Shown: positions 22,879 through 31,471 of the stretch, piece after piece
Position numbering within the stretch: position 1 is the first letter of the stretch
How the letters are laid out: each line of letters opens with the position of its first letter
Origin: Achromobacter xylosoxidans
Lineage (GTDB): Bacteria > Pseudomonadota > Gammaproteobacteria > Burkholderiales > Burkholderiaceae_B
NCBI RefSeq assembly: GCF_014490035.1
Contig: NZ_CP061008.1
Span: 3,410,001 to 3,474,000, forward strand
Reading direction: 5' to 3'
Length of the DNA: 64,000 bases
Notes under the pieces: model-generated
Databases searched by the model: none
What the model saw: the letters and a program-made list of their open reading frames with translations, nothing else
What the model was told of the DNA's origin: nothing
Made by a program: the position numbers and the translations under genes

Positions 22879-25005
22879 CTATGGCGCGGGGGGAGTCCGT
22901 TCCACGCGTTCGCGCAATTGGCGCAATTGGCGCGCCTGTTGCGCGATGCGGTCCAGCGGGGCTGCCAGTTCCGGATAGCCCGCGGCCACCGCAGGCGGCA
23001 CGGCCAGTTGGCGGTCGCTTGCGCGGGGTGCGGGCTGCTGCGGATGCAGCGCATGCGCCAGGGCCGGACCGTACTCGGAGAGCGCTTGGGCGGCGGGCGA
23101 TCCGGCGGGCGGGGCCGGCTGCAGCTCCAGCACCGTACCCGCCGCCGTGACGCGGCGCATGGCGTTGAGCAGGTTTTCCGCCGTACCGACATTGCGGTCG
23201 CGATGCACCGGATTCTGCTGCAGCCGCTGCAAGGACGCCTGCGCATTGTCGGCGGAAAGGCAGGCCATGCGGCGCAGCGCCACCAGGTCCTGCCCATCGC
23301 CGGCATCGCCGCTCTTGGCCCGCAACAGGGCGCGCGCATAGGCGGCGTGACGCTCCAGCGCCAGGCTGAGGGCGCCGGCCAGTTGCCGCGGCTCCTTTTC
23401 GGGCCAGACCAGAAAGCCCACCAGCAGGGCCAGGACGCCGCCCAGCACGCTGTTGAACGCGCGCAGGGCCGCGAGCATCGGCTCCTGGATCTCGGGCTGC
23501 TGGATGTGGGTGACCAGCACAAACTGCGAAGTCAGGAAGAACGTGAACAGCGCGTAATGAATCGTGCGCGCGGCGAAAGTGCCCAGCGCGATGGGCAGGA
23601 CCGCCAGGGCCACGGACAAGGGCGTGCTCAGGAACAGGCCCAGCAACGAAGCGCCGATGGCGCCGGCCACGCTGCCGGCCACGCGTTCCAGCGTGCGCTG
23701 CCAGGTGGTCGCGAAGTAAGGCTGCAGGATGAAGACCAGCGTCAGCGACATCCAGTAGCCGTGGTTGACGGCGAAGGTCTTGGACAGCGCCACGGCGATG
23801 GTGGCGCCCACGCCTACCCGCAGCGCATGGCGGAAGGCGTCGGATTCGAAGCTCAGGTTCTGGCGCAGTGCGCGCCAGGCGTCTTGCGCAGGGTTGGCTG
23901 CGCGGCGGTCGCGTGTGGGCGCCGCCGGGGCTTGCCCCTGGTCGAACAGGGACTGAGTGACGGCCTGCGCCGTGTGCAACAGCCGGTCCAGCACCGGCGC
24001 CATGGTGGCGAGTTCGGGTGCGTGGGCCAGGGCGCTGCCGCGCAGTTCATGCAGGCCGGCGCTGTAATGGGCCAGGCGCTCGCGCAGGCACTGCGTTTGC
24101 TTGGCGTCGTTGACGTCCGAAGTGCTGGCGATGGCATTGCACAGGCTGGCGTAGCGGTGCAGCGCATGCGACAGATGGGCGCCGGCGCCGCGCCCGAGCC
24201 AGCGCGGCGCGTTCGATTCCAGCAGATCGGCCGCGGCCACCAGCGCGATGAAGCTGTCCTCCGCATTGTCCAGCAGGTACAGCAGCTGGTGCGCGCGGGC
24301 GCGGCGCGAGGGTCGCGCGTCCTGCACTTCGCGGATGCGGGTGCGTGCGGCTTCGAGCGCCGCACGCTGGGCGCTGCGCTGCGGCCGCGTGACCGCGCTC
24401 CAGGCCTGGGGGCTGGCGGCGGGCGTCAAGCCCGAGTACATGCGGGCCAGCGCGTCGGCAAAGTCCGCCAGGCCGCGGTAGCAGTGCGCGACCGCGTGGG
24501 TGGCGTCCTTCCAGGGACGCCGGCGCCATACCAGCGCCGTCATCAGGATGGCCCAGGCCGCCCCGGCCAGGAAAAACAGCGTGTATGAGAGGCTTTCCGC
24601 CCAGGTCGGGGCGGGCAGTTCGGCCGCCACCACGAAGCCCGCGGACAGCAAGGTGCCGACGATGGCCGCGGCCGGCCCCAGCACGCGCAACAGGCCGCCA
24701 AATGTGCAGCACACGAAGGTCAGGGGCAGCAGCAGCCATAGATGGGCCGCGCTGACGCTGGCCAGAAAGCAGAACAGCGCGCCTATCAGCCCCAGCGCGA
24801 GCATTGCGCCCGCGCGCTGGCGCAGGGGACCGCCCGGATCCCCGAAGCAGGCCCAGAACGCCGCGATGGCGCTCCAGCCCAGGCGCGGCTCGTGCGCCAG
24901 CACGGCCAGGATGACGGGCGCGGCGCTGATGGCCGCGGCTTGGAGGGCGTCCAGCCAGAGGACGTTGCGCAACGAGGCGCGCCAACGGAAATACAGGTTC
25001 TTCAC
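22879..25005 (-). CDS. FUSC-family inner-membrane transporter (YccS/AaeB-like)
   Basis: The protein has 708 residues if it starts at the GTG at 25005; a TTG at 25056 is an alternative, and neither has a clear ribosome site. It has two halves, each with about five or six membrane helices followed by a cytoplasmic helical region: first at residues 10-165 (AAISAAPVILAVLA, LIGALFCFLASVSA), then at about 400-540 (VGATIAVALSKTFAVNHGYW, LVFILQPYFATTWQRTLERV). The motif around QPYFATTWQRT...RVAGSVAGA is the FUSC hallmark. Relatives export aromatic acids or fusaric acid. The substrate is unknown and no HlyD-type partner is adjacent. Confidence 0.85.
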   Translation of the reverse strand: MKNLYFRWRASLRNVLWLDALQAAAISAAPVILAVLAHEPRLGWSAIAAFWACFGDPGGPLRQRAGAMLALGLIGALFCFLASVSAAHLWLLLPLTFVCCTFGGLLRVLGPAAAIVGTLLSAGFVVAAELPAPTWAESLSYTLFFLAGAAWAILMTALVWRRRPWKDATHAVAHCYRGLADFADALARMYSGLTPAASPQAWSAVTRPQRSAQRAALEAARTRIREVQDARPSRRARAHQLLYLLDNAEDSFIALVAAADLLESNAPRWLGRGAGAHLSHALHRYASLCNAIASTSDVNDAKQTQCLRERLAHYSAGLHELRGSALAHAPELATMAPVLDRLLHTAQAVTQSLFDQGQAPAAPTRDRRAANPAQDAWRALRQNLSFESDAFRHALRVGVGATIAVALSKTFAVNHGYWMSLTLVFILQPYFATTWQRTLERVAGSVAGAIGASLLGLFLSTPLSVALAVLPIALGTFAARTIHYALFTFFLTSQFVLVTHIQQPEIQEPMLAALRAFNSVLGGVLALLVGFLVWPEKEPRQLAGALSLALERHAAYARALLRAKSGDAGDGQDLVALRRMACLSADNAQASLQRLQQNPVHRDRNVGTAENLLNAMRRVTAAGTVLELQPAPPAGSPAAQALSEYGPALAHALHPQQPAPRASDRQLAVPPAVAAGYPELAAPLDRIAQQARQLRQLRERVERTPPAP

Positions 25006-25315
25006 GCTAGGAATACAGCAGCAGCGGCGGTGGGCCCGGCAGGGCGGTAGTCGCAAACCCTACCATGTCGACAAGGCTTTCCGGCGAGGGCGGCGGCCGG
25101 GGCCGGAAAGGCCGTTTCATTCATGAATCCGAGCAGCTTAATACGTATGGATACATATATGTGACTTTGCCGCCGCAGCGGCGCAGAATTGCCTGGAAGA
25201 AAGTCTGGAAATGGCATACAAAAAGCGCTGTAGCTGGGAATACTCAGTCCAATGTGCCTCTTTCTGCGCCCGGACAGCGCAGGTTTTCGCCCAGGGGCGC
25301 GCAAGGAGTATCGAC
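25006..25315. other. 310-base space between FUSC and EAL genes
   Basis: The half next to the EAL gene holds an A/T-rich island near 25140-25165 (ATACGTATGG, ATACATATATG) likely to carry promoter elements for one or both genes. TGGCATACAAAAAGC at 25212-25226 has a good -24 element at the right spacing but AAGC where -12 should be TTGC, so I do not call it a sigma-54 promoter. Nothing else was recognised. Confidence 0.4.
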
Positions 25316-26230
25316 ATGATGTCGAATCAAGAGGCTTCCACAGACTCGGTGGCGAGCGACGACGAGATCGCCGCCATGATCACCGGCAAGGATGGCCTGC
25401 GCATGCTGTTGCAACCGCAGGTGGACCTGCTGACAGGCCGGATCGTGTCGGCCGAAGCGCTGGCTCGCTGGCGGCATCGCCGCCTGGGCATCATCATGCC
25501 TTCCGACTTCATTCCCGCCGTCAACCGCCTGGGCCTGGACAAGGTGCTTTTCGAGCGCGTCTGCCTGCGTGTCATAGACATGCTGCTGACGATGCGGCGC
25601 GCCGGAATCGCCATTCCCGTGGCCATCAATGCGCCTGCCTCCACCTTGTCGGACGAGGCCGCGGTGGATTTCCTGCTGGACCGCATCTATGCGGCTGAGC
25701 TGCCCGCGTCGCTGGTGCGCGTGGAACTGACGGAAGACCAGCCCATCCGCGAACTCGACGTGCTGCGCGCCACGCTGCTCAAGCTCGAGAATGCCGGCTG
25801 CGAGGTCAGCCTGGACGATTTCGGCACCGGCCACGCTTCGCTGAAGCTGCTGTCGGCGCTGCCGCTGTCCGAGGTCAAGATCGACCAGTATTTCGTCACG
25901 CGCATGCGCCGCAGCGCGGTCGCCTTCGAAGTGTTGCGCACCGCCGCGGAACTGGCGAACCGGCTCGGCCGCCGGGTGGTGGCCGAAGGCGTCGAAAACG
26001 TGGCGGACATTCCCGCCTTGCGCGCGGCCGGCTGCCGCTACGGCCAGGGCTTTGCGCTGGGCCGCCCCATGCCGCTGGACGAATTGACGGTGCGGCTGCG
26101 CACGCAACGCGACCAGGGCGAACCGCTGGCCGCGCCCGCCGCCTATGCGTCATCCTGGCTCGACGCCTACGACGCTTCCGCGCAGGAACCGCAGTCAGCG
26201 CGCGGCAAGCGCCACGCGGCCACGCAATAG
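25316..26230 (+). CDS. Stand-alone EAL-domain c-di-GMP phosphodiesterase
   Basis: The protein has 304 residues from the ATG at 25316, with AAGGAG before it (the next codon is also ATG). The EAL domain covers about residues 22-265: E47-A48-L49 in SAEALARW, VELTEDQP, LDDFGTG, VKIDQYF and AEGVENV, so it looks catalytically complete. There is no sensor domain and the last 40 residues are disordered. It is clearly a paralogue of the protein at the left edge. With no membrane segment it should act in the cytoplasm. Its relation to the surrounding stress genes is unclear. Confidence 0.88.
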   Translation: MMSNQEASTDSVASDDEIAAMITGKDGLRMLLQPQVDLLTGRIVSAEALARWRHRRLGIIMPSDFIPAVNRLGLDKVLFERVCLRVIDMLLTMRRAGIAIPVAINAPASTLSDEAAVDFLLDRIYAAELPASLVRVELTEDQPIRELDVLRATLLKLENAGCEVSLDDFGTGHASLKLLSALPLSEVKIDQYFVTRMRRSAVAFEVLRTAAELANRLGRRVVAEGVENVADIPALRAAGCRYGQGFALGRPMPLDELTVRLRTQRDQGEPLAAPAAYASSWLDAYDASAQEPQSARGKRHAATQ

Positions 26231-26332
26231 GGCTGGGCGCGCAGCGTATTTTTTACCAACCTGGCCGGACTTTACCGGCGGTCCTTGCGTCCGCTCGTAC
26301 GCGGGGCTGCGGGCTGACCGCCGCGCGGGTTT

Positions 26333-26348
26333 GGGCACGCGGGTTGCT
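26333..26348 (+). promoter_or_regulatory. Sigma-54 promoter of the Gln-rich gene (GGGCACG-N4-TTGCT)
   Basis: GGGCACGCGGGTTGCT is a near-consensus element, 46 bases upstream of the small gene. It is nearly the same sequence as the promoter at 20399. Confidence 0.82.
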
Positions 26349-26393
26349 GTATGGAATGCGGCGGAGCTTTTTCCGTCTTCCAGGAGACTTGCA

Positions 26394-26573
26394 ATGCCCA
26401 ATCAGAACCAGCCCGACCAGCAAAAGCAGCAACAGAAGCAACAGGCCCAGGAAAACCCCAGGGACCGCAATCAGCCCGGGCAGCAGCAGCCCGGCCAATC
26501 CGGCCAGCATGCCGACAAGGATCGGCAGCAACCTGGCCAGAACCCGGGCCAGCAAAGCAAGATGCCGCGCTGA
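26394..26573 (+). CDS. Small glutamine-rich disordered protein (hydrophilin-like)
   Basis: The protein has 59 residues, about a third of them Gln, with Pro, Asn, Lys and five Gly and no hydrophobic core (QPDQQKQQQKQQAQENP, GQQQPGQSGQHADKDRQQ). Composition fits the hydrophilin definition, so a role in protecting macromolecules under water stress is possible; this is inference. CAGGAGA precedes the start and a near-consensus sigma-54 promoter lies upstream. A long hairpin follows and probably ends the transcript. Confidence 0.72.
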   Translation: MPNQNQPDQQKQQQKQQAQENPRDRNQPGQQQPGQSGQHADKDRQQPGQNPGQQSKMPR

Positions 26574-26625
26574 CTCATAGACCGCGTGTTCCGGGCCCTG
26601 TAGTCGGGCGGGTATCGCGGTAAGG

Positions 26626-26659
26626 ACGGCCTTGTCCCGCTGTGGGCGGACAAGGCCGT
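26626..26659 (+). terminator. Hairpin between the Gln-rich gene and treY
   Basis: ACGGCCTTGTCC and GGACAAGGCCGT are 12-base inverted arms, with further pairing inside. TTTG follows on the plus strand. It lies between two convergent genes and could serve both directions. Confidence 0.6.
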
Positions 26660-26687
26660 TTGTGCTTCATGCATCGTCATTGAAGCG

Positions 26688-29381
26688 TCAAGCCGCCGCT
26701 GACAGCCACAGTGCTACCGGCAGTTCGCACAGCAGATCGGACAAGGGCAGCGCACCGTCGGCGCCGCGCCGCGCCTTTTCGTCGCCCATTGCATCGCGCC
26801 ACGCCAAGTCCCTGACCGCATCGGGCAGGCACAGCGCGGTATCGGCCCAGAATTCCCGCGCCGCCCGCGGCTCGCCGCGAGCGTAGCCGGACAGGCGCAG
26901 GGCGCACAGCCGCGGCGCGGCGATCACGGCACACTCGTCTTCATGACACCGCAGCCAGGCGACGACGTGCCGTGCATGCGTCCCGGTTGCAGCCAGGGGG
27001 ATGCACTCGCCCTGGCCGAACAATGCCGAGTGGCGCAGCCGCGCCGACAGCAGGCGCTGGATCAGGGCCTGCTTCACCGCGCCGCTGCGCCAGTCCACTG
27101 CGCTGGGTCGGACGGCGGCGCTGGCGCGAGCGCGGGCCAGCATGGCTATCCGCGGCGGATAGTCGACCGCGCGCCGGTTATCAGGGTCGACCAGGCTTAC
27201 GTCCCAGAACTCCGTACCCTGGTACAGATCCGGCACGCCCGGCAACGTGTTGCGCAACAGCGTCTGCGCCAGGCTGTTGATCATGCCGGCGGGGGCCAGC
27301 TCCAGGGCGTATGCGGCGATTTCGGCCAGCAGGCGCCGGCCGGGGGCCGCGTCCCGCAGAAACTCCAGTGCGCCAAGCCCGGCGGCTTCATAAGCGGAGT
27401 CAGGATCCGTCCAACTGGTATGGAGCTTGGCTTCGCGCAGCGCCTTGAGCTGCCACTGCGCCACGCGCTCGATCCATGCGGCCACGCTTGCCGGCCGCTG
27501 TTCGATGATGTCGGCATCCCAGCCGGCGGGCCAAGCCCCGATCAGCGTCTGCACCAGCAGGTACCGGTCCGCCAAGGTGAGTTGCCCGGCGTCGGGCAGG
27601 GCATGGATCCAGCGATACGCGGTCTTGCGCCAGGCTTGCGGCATTTCCGATAGCACCGCCAGCCGCGCGCGCGCGTCCTCCCCGCGTTTGTGGTCATGCG
27701 TGGCCGTGGCCAGCATGGCGTGGGGGAATTCGCGCGCCCGCGCTTCGACCAAAGCATGGAACGCCTCGGGCGCCAGCGCGAACCGCTGCGGCGATGCGCC
27801 GACTTCATTGCGCGACAGCAGCGGGCCGTAGCGATAGAACAGCGTGTCTTCCAGCGCTTTGGCGGCCAGCGGCGGCGTCAGTTGCTGGAACCGGCGCAGG
27901 GATTGCGCAGCTTCCGTTTCACCTTGCGCGAGCGGCGCGGCGGCATGATCCGCCGTTGCGGGGTCGGCGGGGAGTCCGCTCAGCCAACGATCCAATTGCG
28001 CCAGCAAGGCGGCGTCAGCCGAGCCGGGAAGGGCGCGCAGGAGGGTTGCGGCGCGTTGCGCGGCCGCATCGCAGCGGTCGCGGTCCGCGTCGCTGCGCCC
28101 GCCGTCCTCGGCATAGGTCCGGTACACCGGAAAGGCCGCCAGCCACGCGGACAGCACGCGGTCCATGGCCGGTGCGGACCAGTCGCGGGTGCGGCGGTCG
28201 TGCCGCGCCAAACGTTCCAGGCAGCGGACCAGCGCCAGGCGTTCCGCGGAAAAGTGCCGCTGCAGCATGCGCGTGCGCGCCGCTTCCAGCTGGCGTTGCG
28301 GCGTGCGCAGATCGCCCGTGAGCATCTGCCAGAACGCCCGCAGCGGCGCTTCGGCCTGCGGGTCGTGCAGCAAGGCGCCGACCTGATCCATGAAGTCGTA
28401 GCCGGTGGTGCCATGCAGCTGCCAGCGCCCATCGGGCGCTTCGTCCGACGCCAGGATCTTCTCCGCCACCAGATAGGCTTGCGATTGGGCGCAAGCCGGC
28501 GGACGGCTGGCTCCGGCTTCGGCCAGGCATCGATTCAGCCTGCGCAGATAGGCGCCCGGCGCGGCCAGTCCGTCGATGTGGTCGATGCGCAGTCCGTCGA
28601 GCAGGCCTTGCGCGTACAGGCGCAGCGGCAGCGCATGCACGGCATCGAAGACGGCTTCGTCCTCGACCCGTACGCCCACGAGCTCGCTGATCTCGAAGAA
28701 GCGCCGCCAGTTGATCTGATCGGCAGCGCAGCGCCACCAGGCCAGCCGGTAATGCTGGCTCTGCAGCAGCCGGTGCAGGCGCTCGCGGCCGGATGCGCGC
28801 GCCGGGTCGCAGCGGCGCAGCAGGGTTTGCGGTTCGAGCCCGCGCGCAAGCGATTCCGGCGCCACGGGATAACGCTGGCCCGAGACCTCCAGTTCGACGC
28901 GCCCGGTAGTGGCGTCGTGGCGCAGCGCCATTACGCCTTGATTCAGCGACTCGCCGTAGGAGTCGGGCAGGATGGGCAGCAGGACTTTGCCGCGCAGCGC
29001 GGGATCCGGCGCGTTCCAGTCGATGTCGAAGCAGCGCGCATGCGCGCTTGCGGCGCCGTGTTCGAGCACATCGCGCCACCAGGCATTGGCGGGATGTGCC
29101 GCCATGTGGTTGGGCACGATGTCCGCGATGAGGCCCAGCCCGCGCCGGCGGGCCGCCCGGGCCAGGTCCCTCAGCGCGGACTCTCCGCCCAGCTCCGGAT
29201 TGACCGCGCCATGGTCGATGACGTCATAGCCGTGCGTCGAGCCGGGGCGGGCGCAGGTGATGGGCGACAGGTAGAGGTGGCTGACCCCGAGGTCCGCGTA
29301 GTAGTCCACGCAGGCGTGGGCGTCGTGCAGCGTGTAGCCGGCATGCAGTTGCAGGCGGACCGTGGCGCGCGGCATGGTCAT
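26688..29381 (-). CDS. treY: Malto-oligosyltrehalose synthase TreY
   Basis: The protein has 897 residues from the ATG at 29381, which overlaps the malQ stop as ATGA; an earlier in-frame start would run far into malQ. It is a GH13 enzyme: VSHLYLSPI, IVPNHMAAH, the nucleophile Asp in LRIDHIDGLA and the acid Glu in YLVAEKIL. It turns the reducing end of a maltodextrin into a terminal trehalose unit, which TreZ then releases. Length is at the upper end of the family. It is the last gene of the eight-gene trehalose/glycogen operon. The gene ends near a bidirectional hairpin. Confidence 0.93.
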   Translation of the reverse strand: MTMPRATVRLQLHAGYTLHDAHACVDYYADLGVSHLYLSPITCARPGSTHGYDVIDHGAVNPELGGESALRDLARAARRRGLGLIADIVPNHMAAHPANAWWRDVLEHGAASAHARCFDIDWNAPDPALRGKVLLPILPDSYGESLNQGVMALRHDATTGRVELEVSGQRYPVAPESLARGLEPQTLLRRCDPARASGRERLHRLLQSQHYRLAWWRCAADQINWRRFFEISELVGVRVEDEAVFDAVHALPLRLYAQGLLDGLRIDHIDGLAAPGAYLRRLNRCLAEAGASRPPACAQSQAYLVAEKILASDEAPDGRWQLHGTTGYDFMDQVGALLHDPQAEAPLRAFWQMLTGDLRTPQRQLEAARTRMLQRHFSAERLALVRCLERLARHDRRTRDWSAPAMDRVLSAWLAAFPVYRTYAEDGGRSDADRDRCDAAAQRAATLLRALPGSADAALLAQLDRWLSGLPADPATADHAAAPLAQGETEAAQSLRRFQQLTPPLAAKALEDTLFYRYGPLLSRNEVGASPQRFALAPEAFHALVEARAREFPHAMLATATHDHKRGEDARARLAVLSEMPQAWRKTAYRWIHALPDAGQLTLADRYLLVQTLIGAWPAGWDADIIEQRPASVAAWIERVAQWQLKALREAKLHTSWTDPDSAYEAAGLGALEFLRDAAPGRRLLAEIAAYALELAPAGMINSLAQTLLRNTLPGVPDLYQGTEFWDVSLVDPDNRRAVDYPPRIAMLARARASAAVRPSAVDWRSGAVKQALIQRLLSARLRHSALFGQGECIPLAATGTHARHVVAWLRCHEDECAVIAAPRLCALRLSGYARGEPRAAREFWADTALCLPDAVRDLAWRDAMGDEKARRGADGALPLSDLLCELPVALWLSAAA

Positions 29382-31471
29382 GGCCGACTCCGCCCCGTGC
29401 GCAGGGCTTGCAGCCGGCCTTGCACGGCTGGGTCGGCGAAGCACGCCGCGCAGCTTGCGGTCAGGCGTCGACGCCAGTTGGGATGCTGATCCACGGTGCC
29501 GGGCAGGTTGGGCTGTTCCAGTTCGCCCGCCAGGTCTTCCATGGGCACCAGCAGCAGGGGACAAGGGCTGGAAGACACGAAGCGCAGCATGTCCTCCAGC
29601 GGCGGCCGCGCGGGTTCGACGGCGCAGCCCAGGGCTTGCGCAAGCAAGCTGCGGTCCATGCGCCGGTTGTGCCGCAGCGTGGCCTCGTCATCGCCGCCGC
29701 CCAGCAGGTTCAGTTCGGCGCGCACGTCGATGTCGCGCTCGGCCCACCAGCCGCGCAAGGTCGGCAGGTCGTGGGTCGAGGTCATGGCCACGGCCTGGAC
29801 GGGCCAGTCTTCGGAGGCAAGAAAAGGCGCCGGCTTGGGCGGCTCGGACGGCGGCGCGGTCATGTCAGGCTCCTGCCGCATGAACCACAGCACATTCATG
29901 CCCAGGATGCCGTGATCCGCCAGTTCGCGGTTGAAGCCTTCAGGCACCGTGCCCAGGTTTTCGCCGATGGCAAGCGCGCGGTGGCGCCAGGCTTCCAGCG
30001 CCGTCAGCGCCAGCAGTTCGCGCAACGGATAACGCAGATAGGCGCCCGCATCGGCGGCCAGTCCATCCGGTACCAGCCACAGCCGCGCCATGCCCAGGAT
30101 GTGATCGATGCGCAGGCCGCCAGCGTGAGCCAGCGCGGCGCGCAACATGTCGATGTAGGCCGCGTAGCCTTGGGCATGCATCGCGCGCGGCGAGAACGCG
30201 GCCAGATTCCAGTTCTGTCCTTGCGGATTGTGGATGTCGGGCGGCGCGCCTATGGACAGTCCTGGCATCAGGTCGGTCTGGCGGCTCCACGCGTGGCTGC
30301 CGTCCGGACTGTCGCCCACGGCCAGGTCGGCGATCAGCCCCACGCGCATGCCGGCGCGGCGCGCCGCCTTCTGCGCGTGGCCCAGGCTTTCGGCGGCCAG
30401 CCATTGGGCGTAGCGATGGAAGTCGACCTCGACCGGATGCTGCCGCGCATATCGCTCGACTTCCGGCGAGTCCGGATCGCGCAGGCCCGCGGCCCATTGC
30501 GTCCAGGGCAGGTGGTGTGCGCCATGCGCTGCCTGGGCGGCATGCAAGGCTTCGAATACGGCGTGGTCGCGCAGCGCCTTGCCGCGGCGGACGCAGAACG
30601 CCTCGTAGCGCTGGCGGGCATCCTCCGGTCCGATTGTGCGGAACTGGCGGTGCAGCGCGCGCAGCAGGCGCTGCCGCCATATCCCGGCCGATGGCCAATC
30701 TATCAAGTCGGTTACGGGCGGCTGGGCGGCCAACTCGGCCAGCGCCCGGCGCAAGGCATCGTCACCAAGGATGGAGGCGGGATCCGCGTACAGGGTGTTC
30801 AGGAACAAGCGGCTGGATGGCGCGTAGGGACTGCAGCGCTGCGGTTGCGCGGCAAACATGGCGTGCACCGGGCTGATGGCGAGCGCGTCGGCGCCCTCGG
30901 CCGCGGCAGCGGCGGCCAGCTCGCGCACCGCGCCGAAGCCGCCGAAGCCGCCGTCGCCAGCTTGGCCGGCATCGCGCCTGAGACTGTAGACCTGCGCGCA
31001 TAGTCCCCAGGCGCGCGGTCGCATGCCATCGGTCAGATCGTCCAGGCTGGGCGCTTGCCGGGGAGCCACCGCGAGCACGGTCTGGCCGCATGCCAAATGC
31101 AGCGAGTGATATCCCGGCTCCTGCGGCGCGATCAGGCTGCCGTCTTCTGCGACCTCGCCGTCGCAGGTCAGCCCGGACTCGCACACGATGCGGTAGCGGC
31201 CGCGCGCGCAAGCGGGCAGGGAGGCAGGCATGCCGCTGCGCGCGACCAGCAGGGGCGGCAGCCGGGCCCCGAGCTCCACGCCCAGGCGATGGTCGCTATC
31301 GCGGATGTCATCGGTGTTGCCCGCCGGCAGGCCCATGCCCTCCAGCAGCAGCCGTAGAGTATCCGGCGACACCTGCCGCGGACGCTGGCGCGCGTCGGTC
31401 CAGTGTTCGGCGATGCCGGCTTTGGCGGCCAGCGCGGACAAGGCCGGATCGCCGGCGGGCGTGGTGGTCAT
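29378..31471 (-). CDS. malQ: 4-alpha-glucanotransferase (amylomaltase) MalQ
   Basis: The protein has 697 residues and starts at an ATG that overlaps the treZ stop (ATGA). An N-terminal extension of about 150 residues precedes the GH77 barrel, as in Escherichia coli MalQ. Catalytic segments are GLRIDHILGMARLW (nucleophile Asp), AIGENLGTVP (acid Glu) and TSTHDLPTLRGWW (third Asp). It moves maltodextrin segments between glucans and frees glucose. In this operon it would recycle short oligosaccharides left by GlgX, TreZ and TreY. Its start and stop overlap both neighbours, a sign of translational coupling. Confidence 0.93.
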   Translation of the reverse strand: MTTTPAGDPALSALAAKAGIAEHWTDARQRPRQVSPDTLRLLLEGMGLPAGNTDDIRDSDHRLGVELGARLPPLLVARSGMPASLPACARGRYRIVCESGLTCDGEVAEDGSLIAPQEPGYHSLHLACGQTVLAVAPRQAPSLDDLTDGMRPRAWGLCAQVYSLRRDAGQAGDGGFGGFGAVRELAAAAAAEGADALAISPVHAMFAAQPQRCSPYAPSSRLFLNTLYADPASILGDDALRRALAELAAQPPVTDLIDWPSAGIWRQRLLRALHRQFRTIGPEDARQRYEAFCVRRGKALRDHAVFEALHAAQAAHGAHHLPWTQWAAGLRDPDSPEVERYARQHPVEVDFHRYAQWLAAESLGHAQKAARRAGMRVGLIADLAVGDSPDGSHAWSRQTDLMPGLSIGAPPDIHNPQGQNWNLAAFSPRAMHAQGYAAYIDMLRAALAHAGGLRIDHILGMARLWLVPDGLAADAGAYLRYPLRELLALTALEAWRHRALAIGENLGTVPEGFNRELADHGILGMNVLWFMRQEPDMTAPPSEPPKPAPFLASEDWPVQAVAMTSTHDLPTLRGWWAERDIDVRAELNLLGGGDDEATLRHNRRMDRSLLAQALGCAVEPARPPLEDMLRFVSSSPCPLLLVPMEDLAGELEQPNLPGTVDQHPNWRRRLTASCAACFADPAVQGRLQALRTGRSRP

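Noticed and set aside
25212..25227. TGGCATA-N4-AAGCG upstream of the EAL gene as a further sigma-54 promoter.
   Set aside because: The -24 part is good and the spacing right, but the -12 element reads AAGC instead of TTGC, so it breaks the pattern kept by the other sites.
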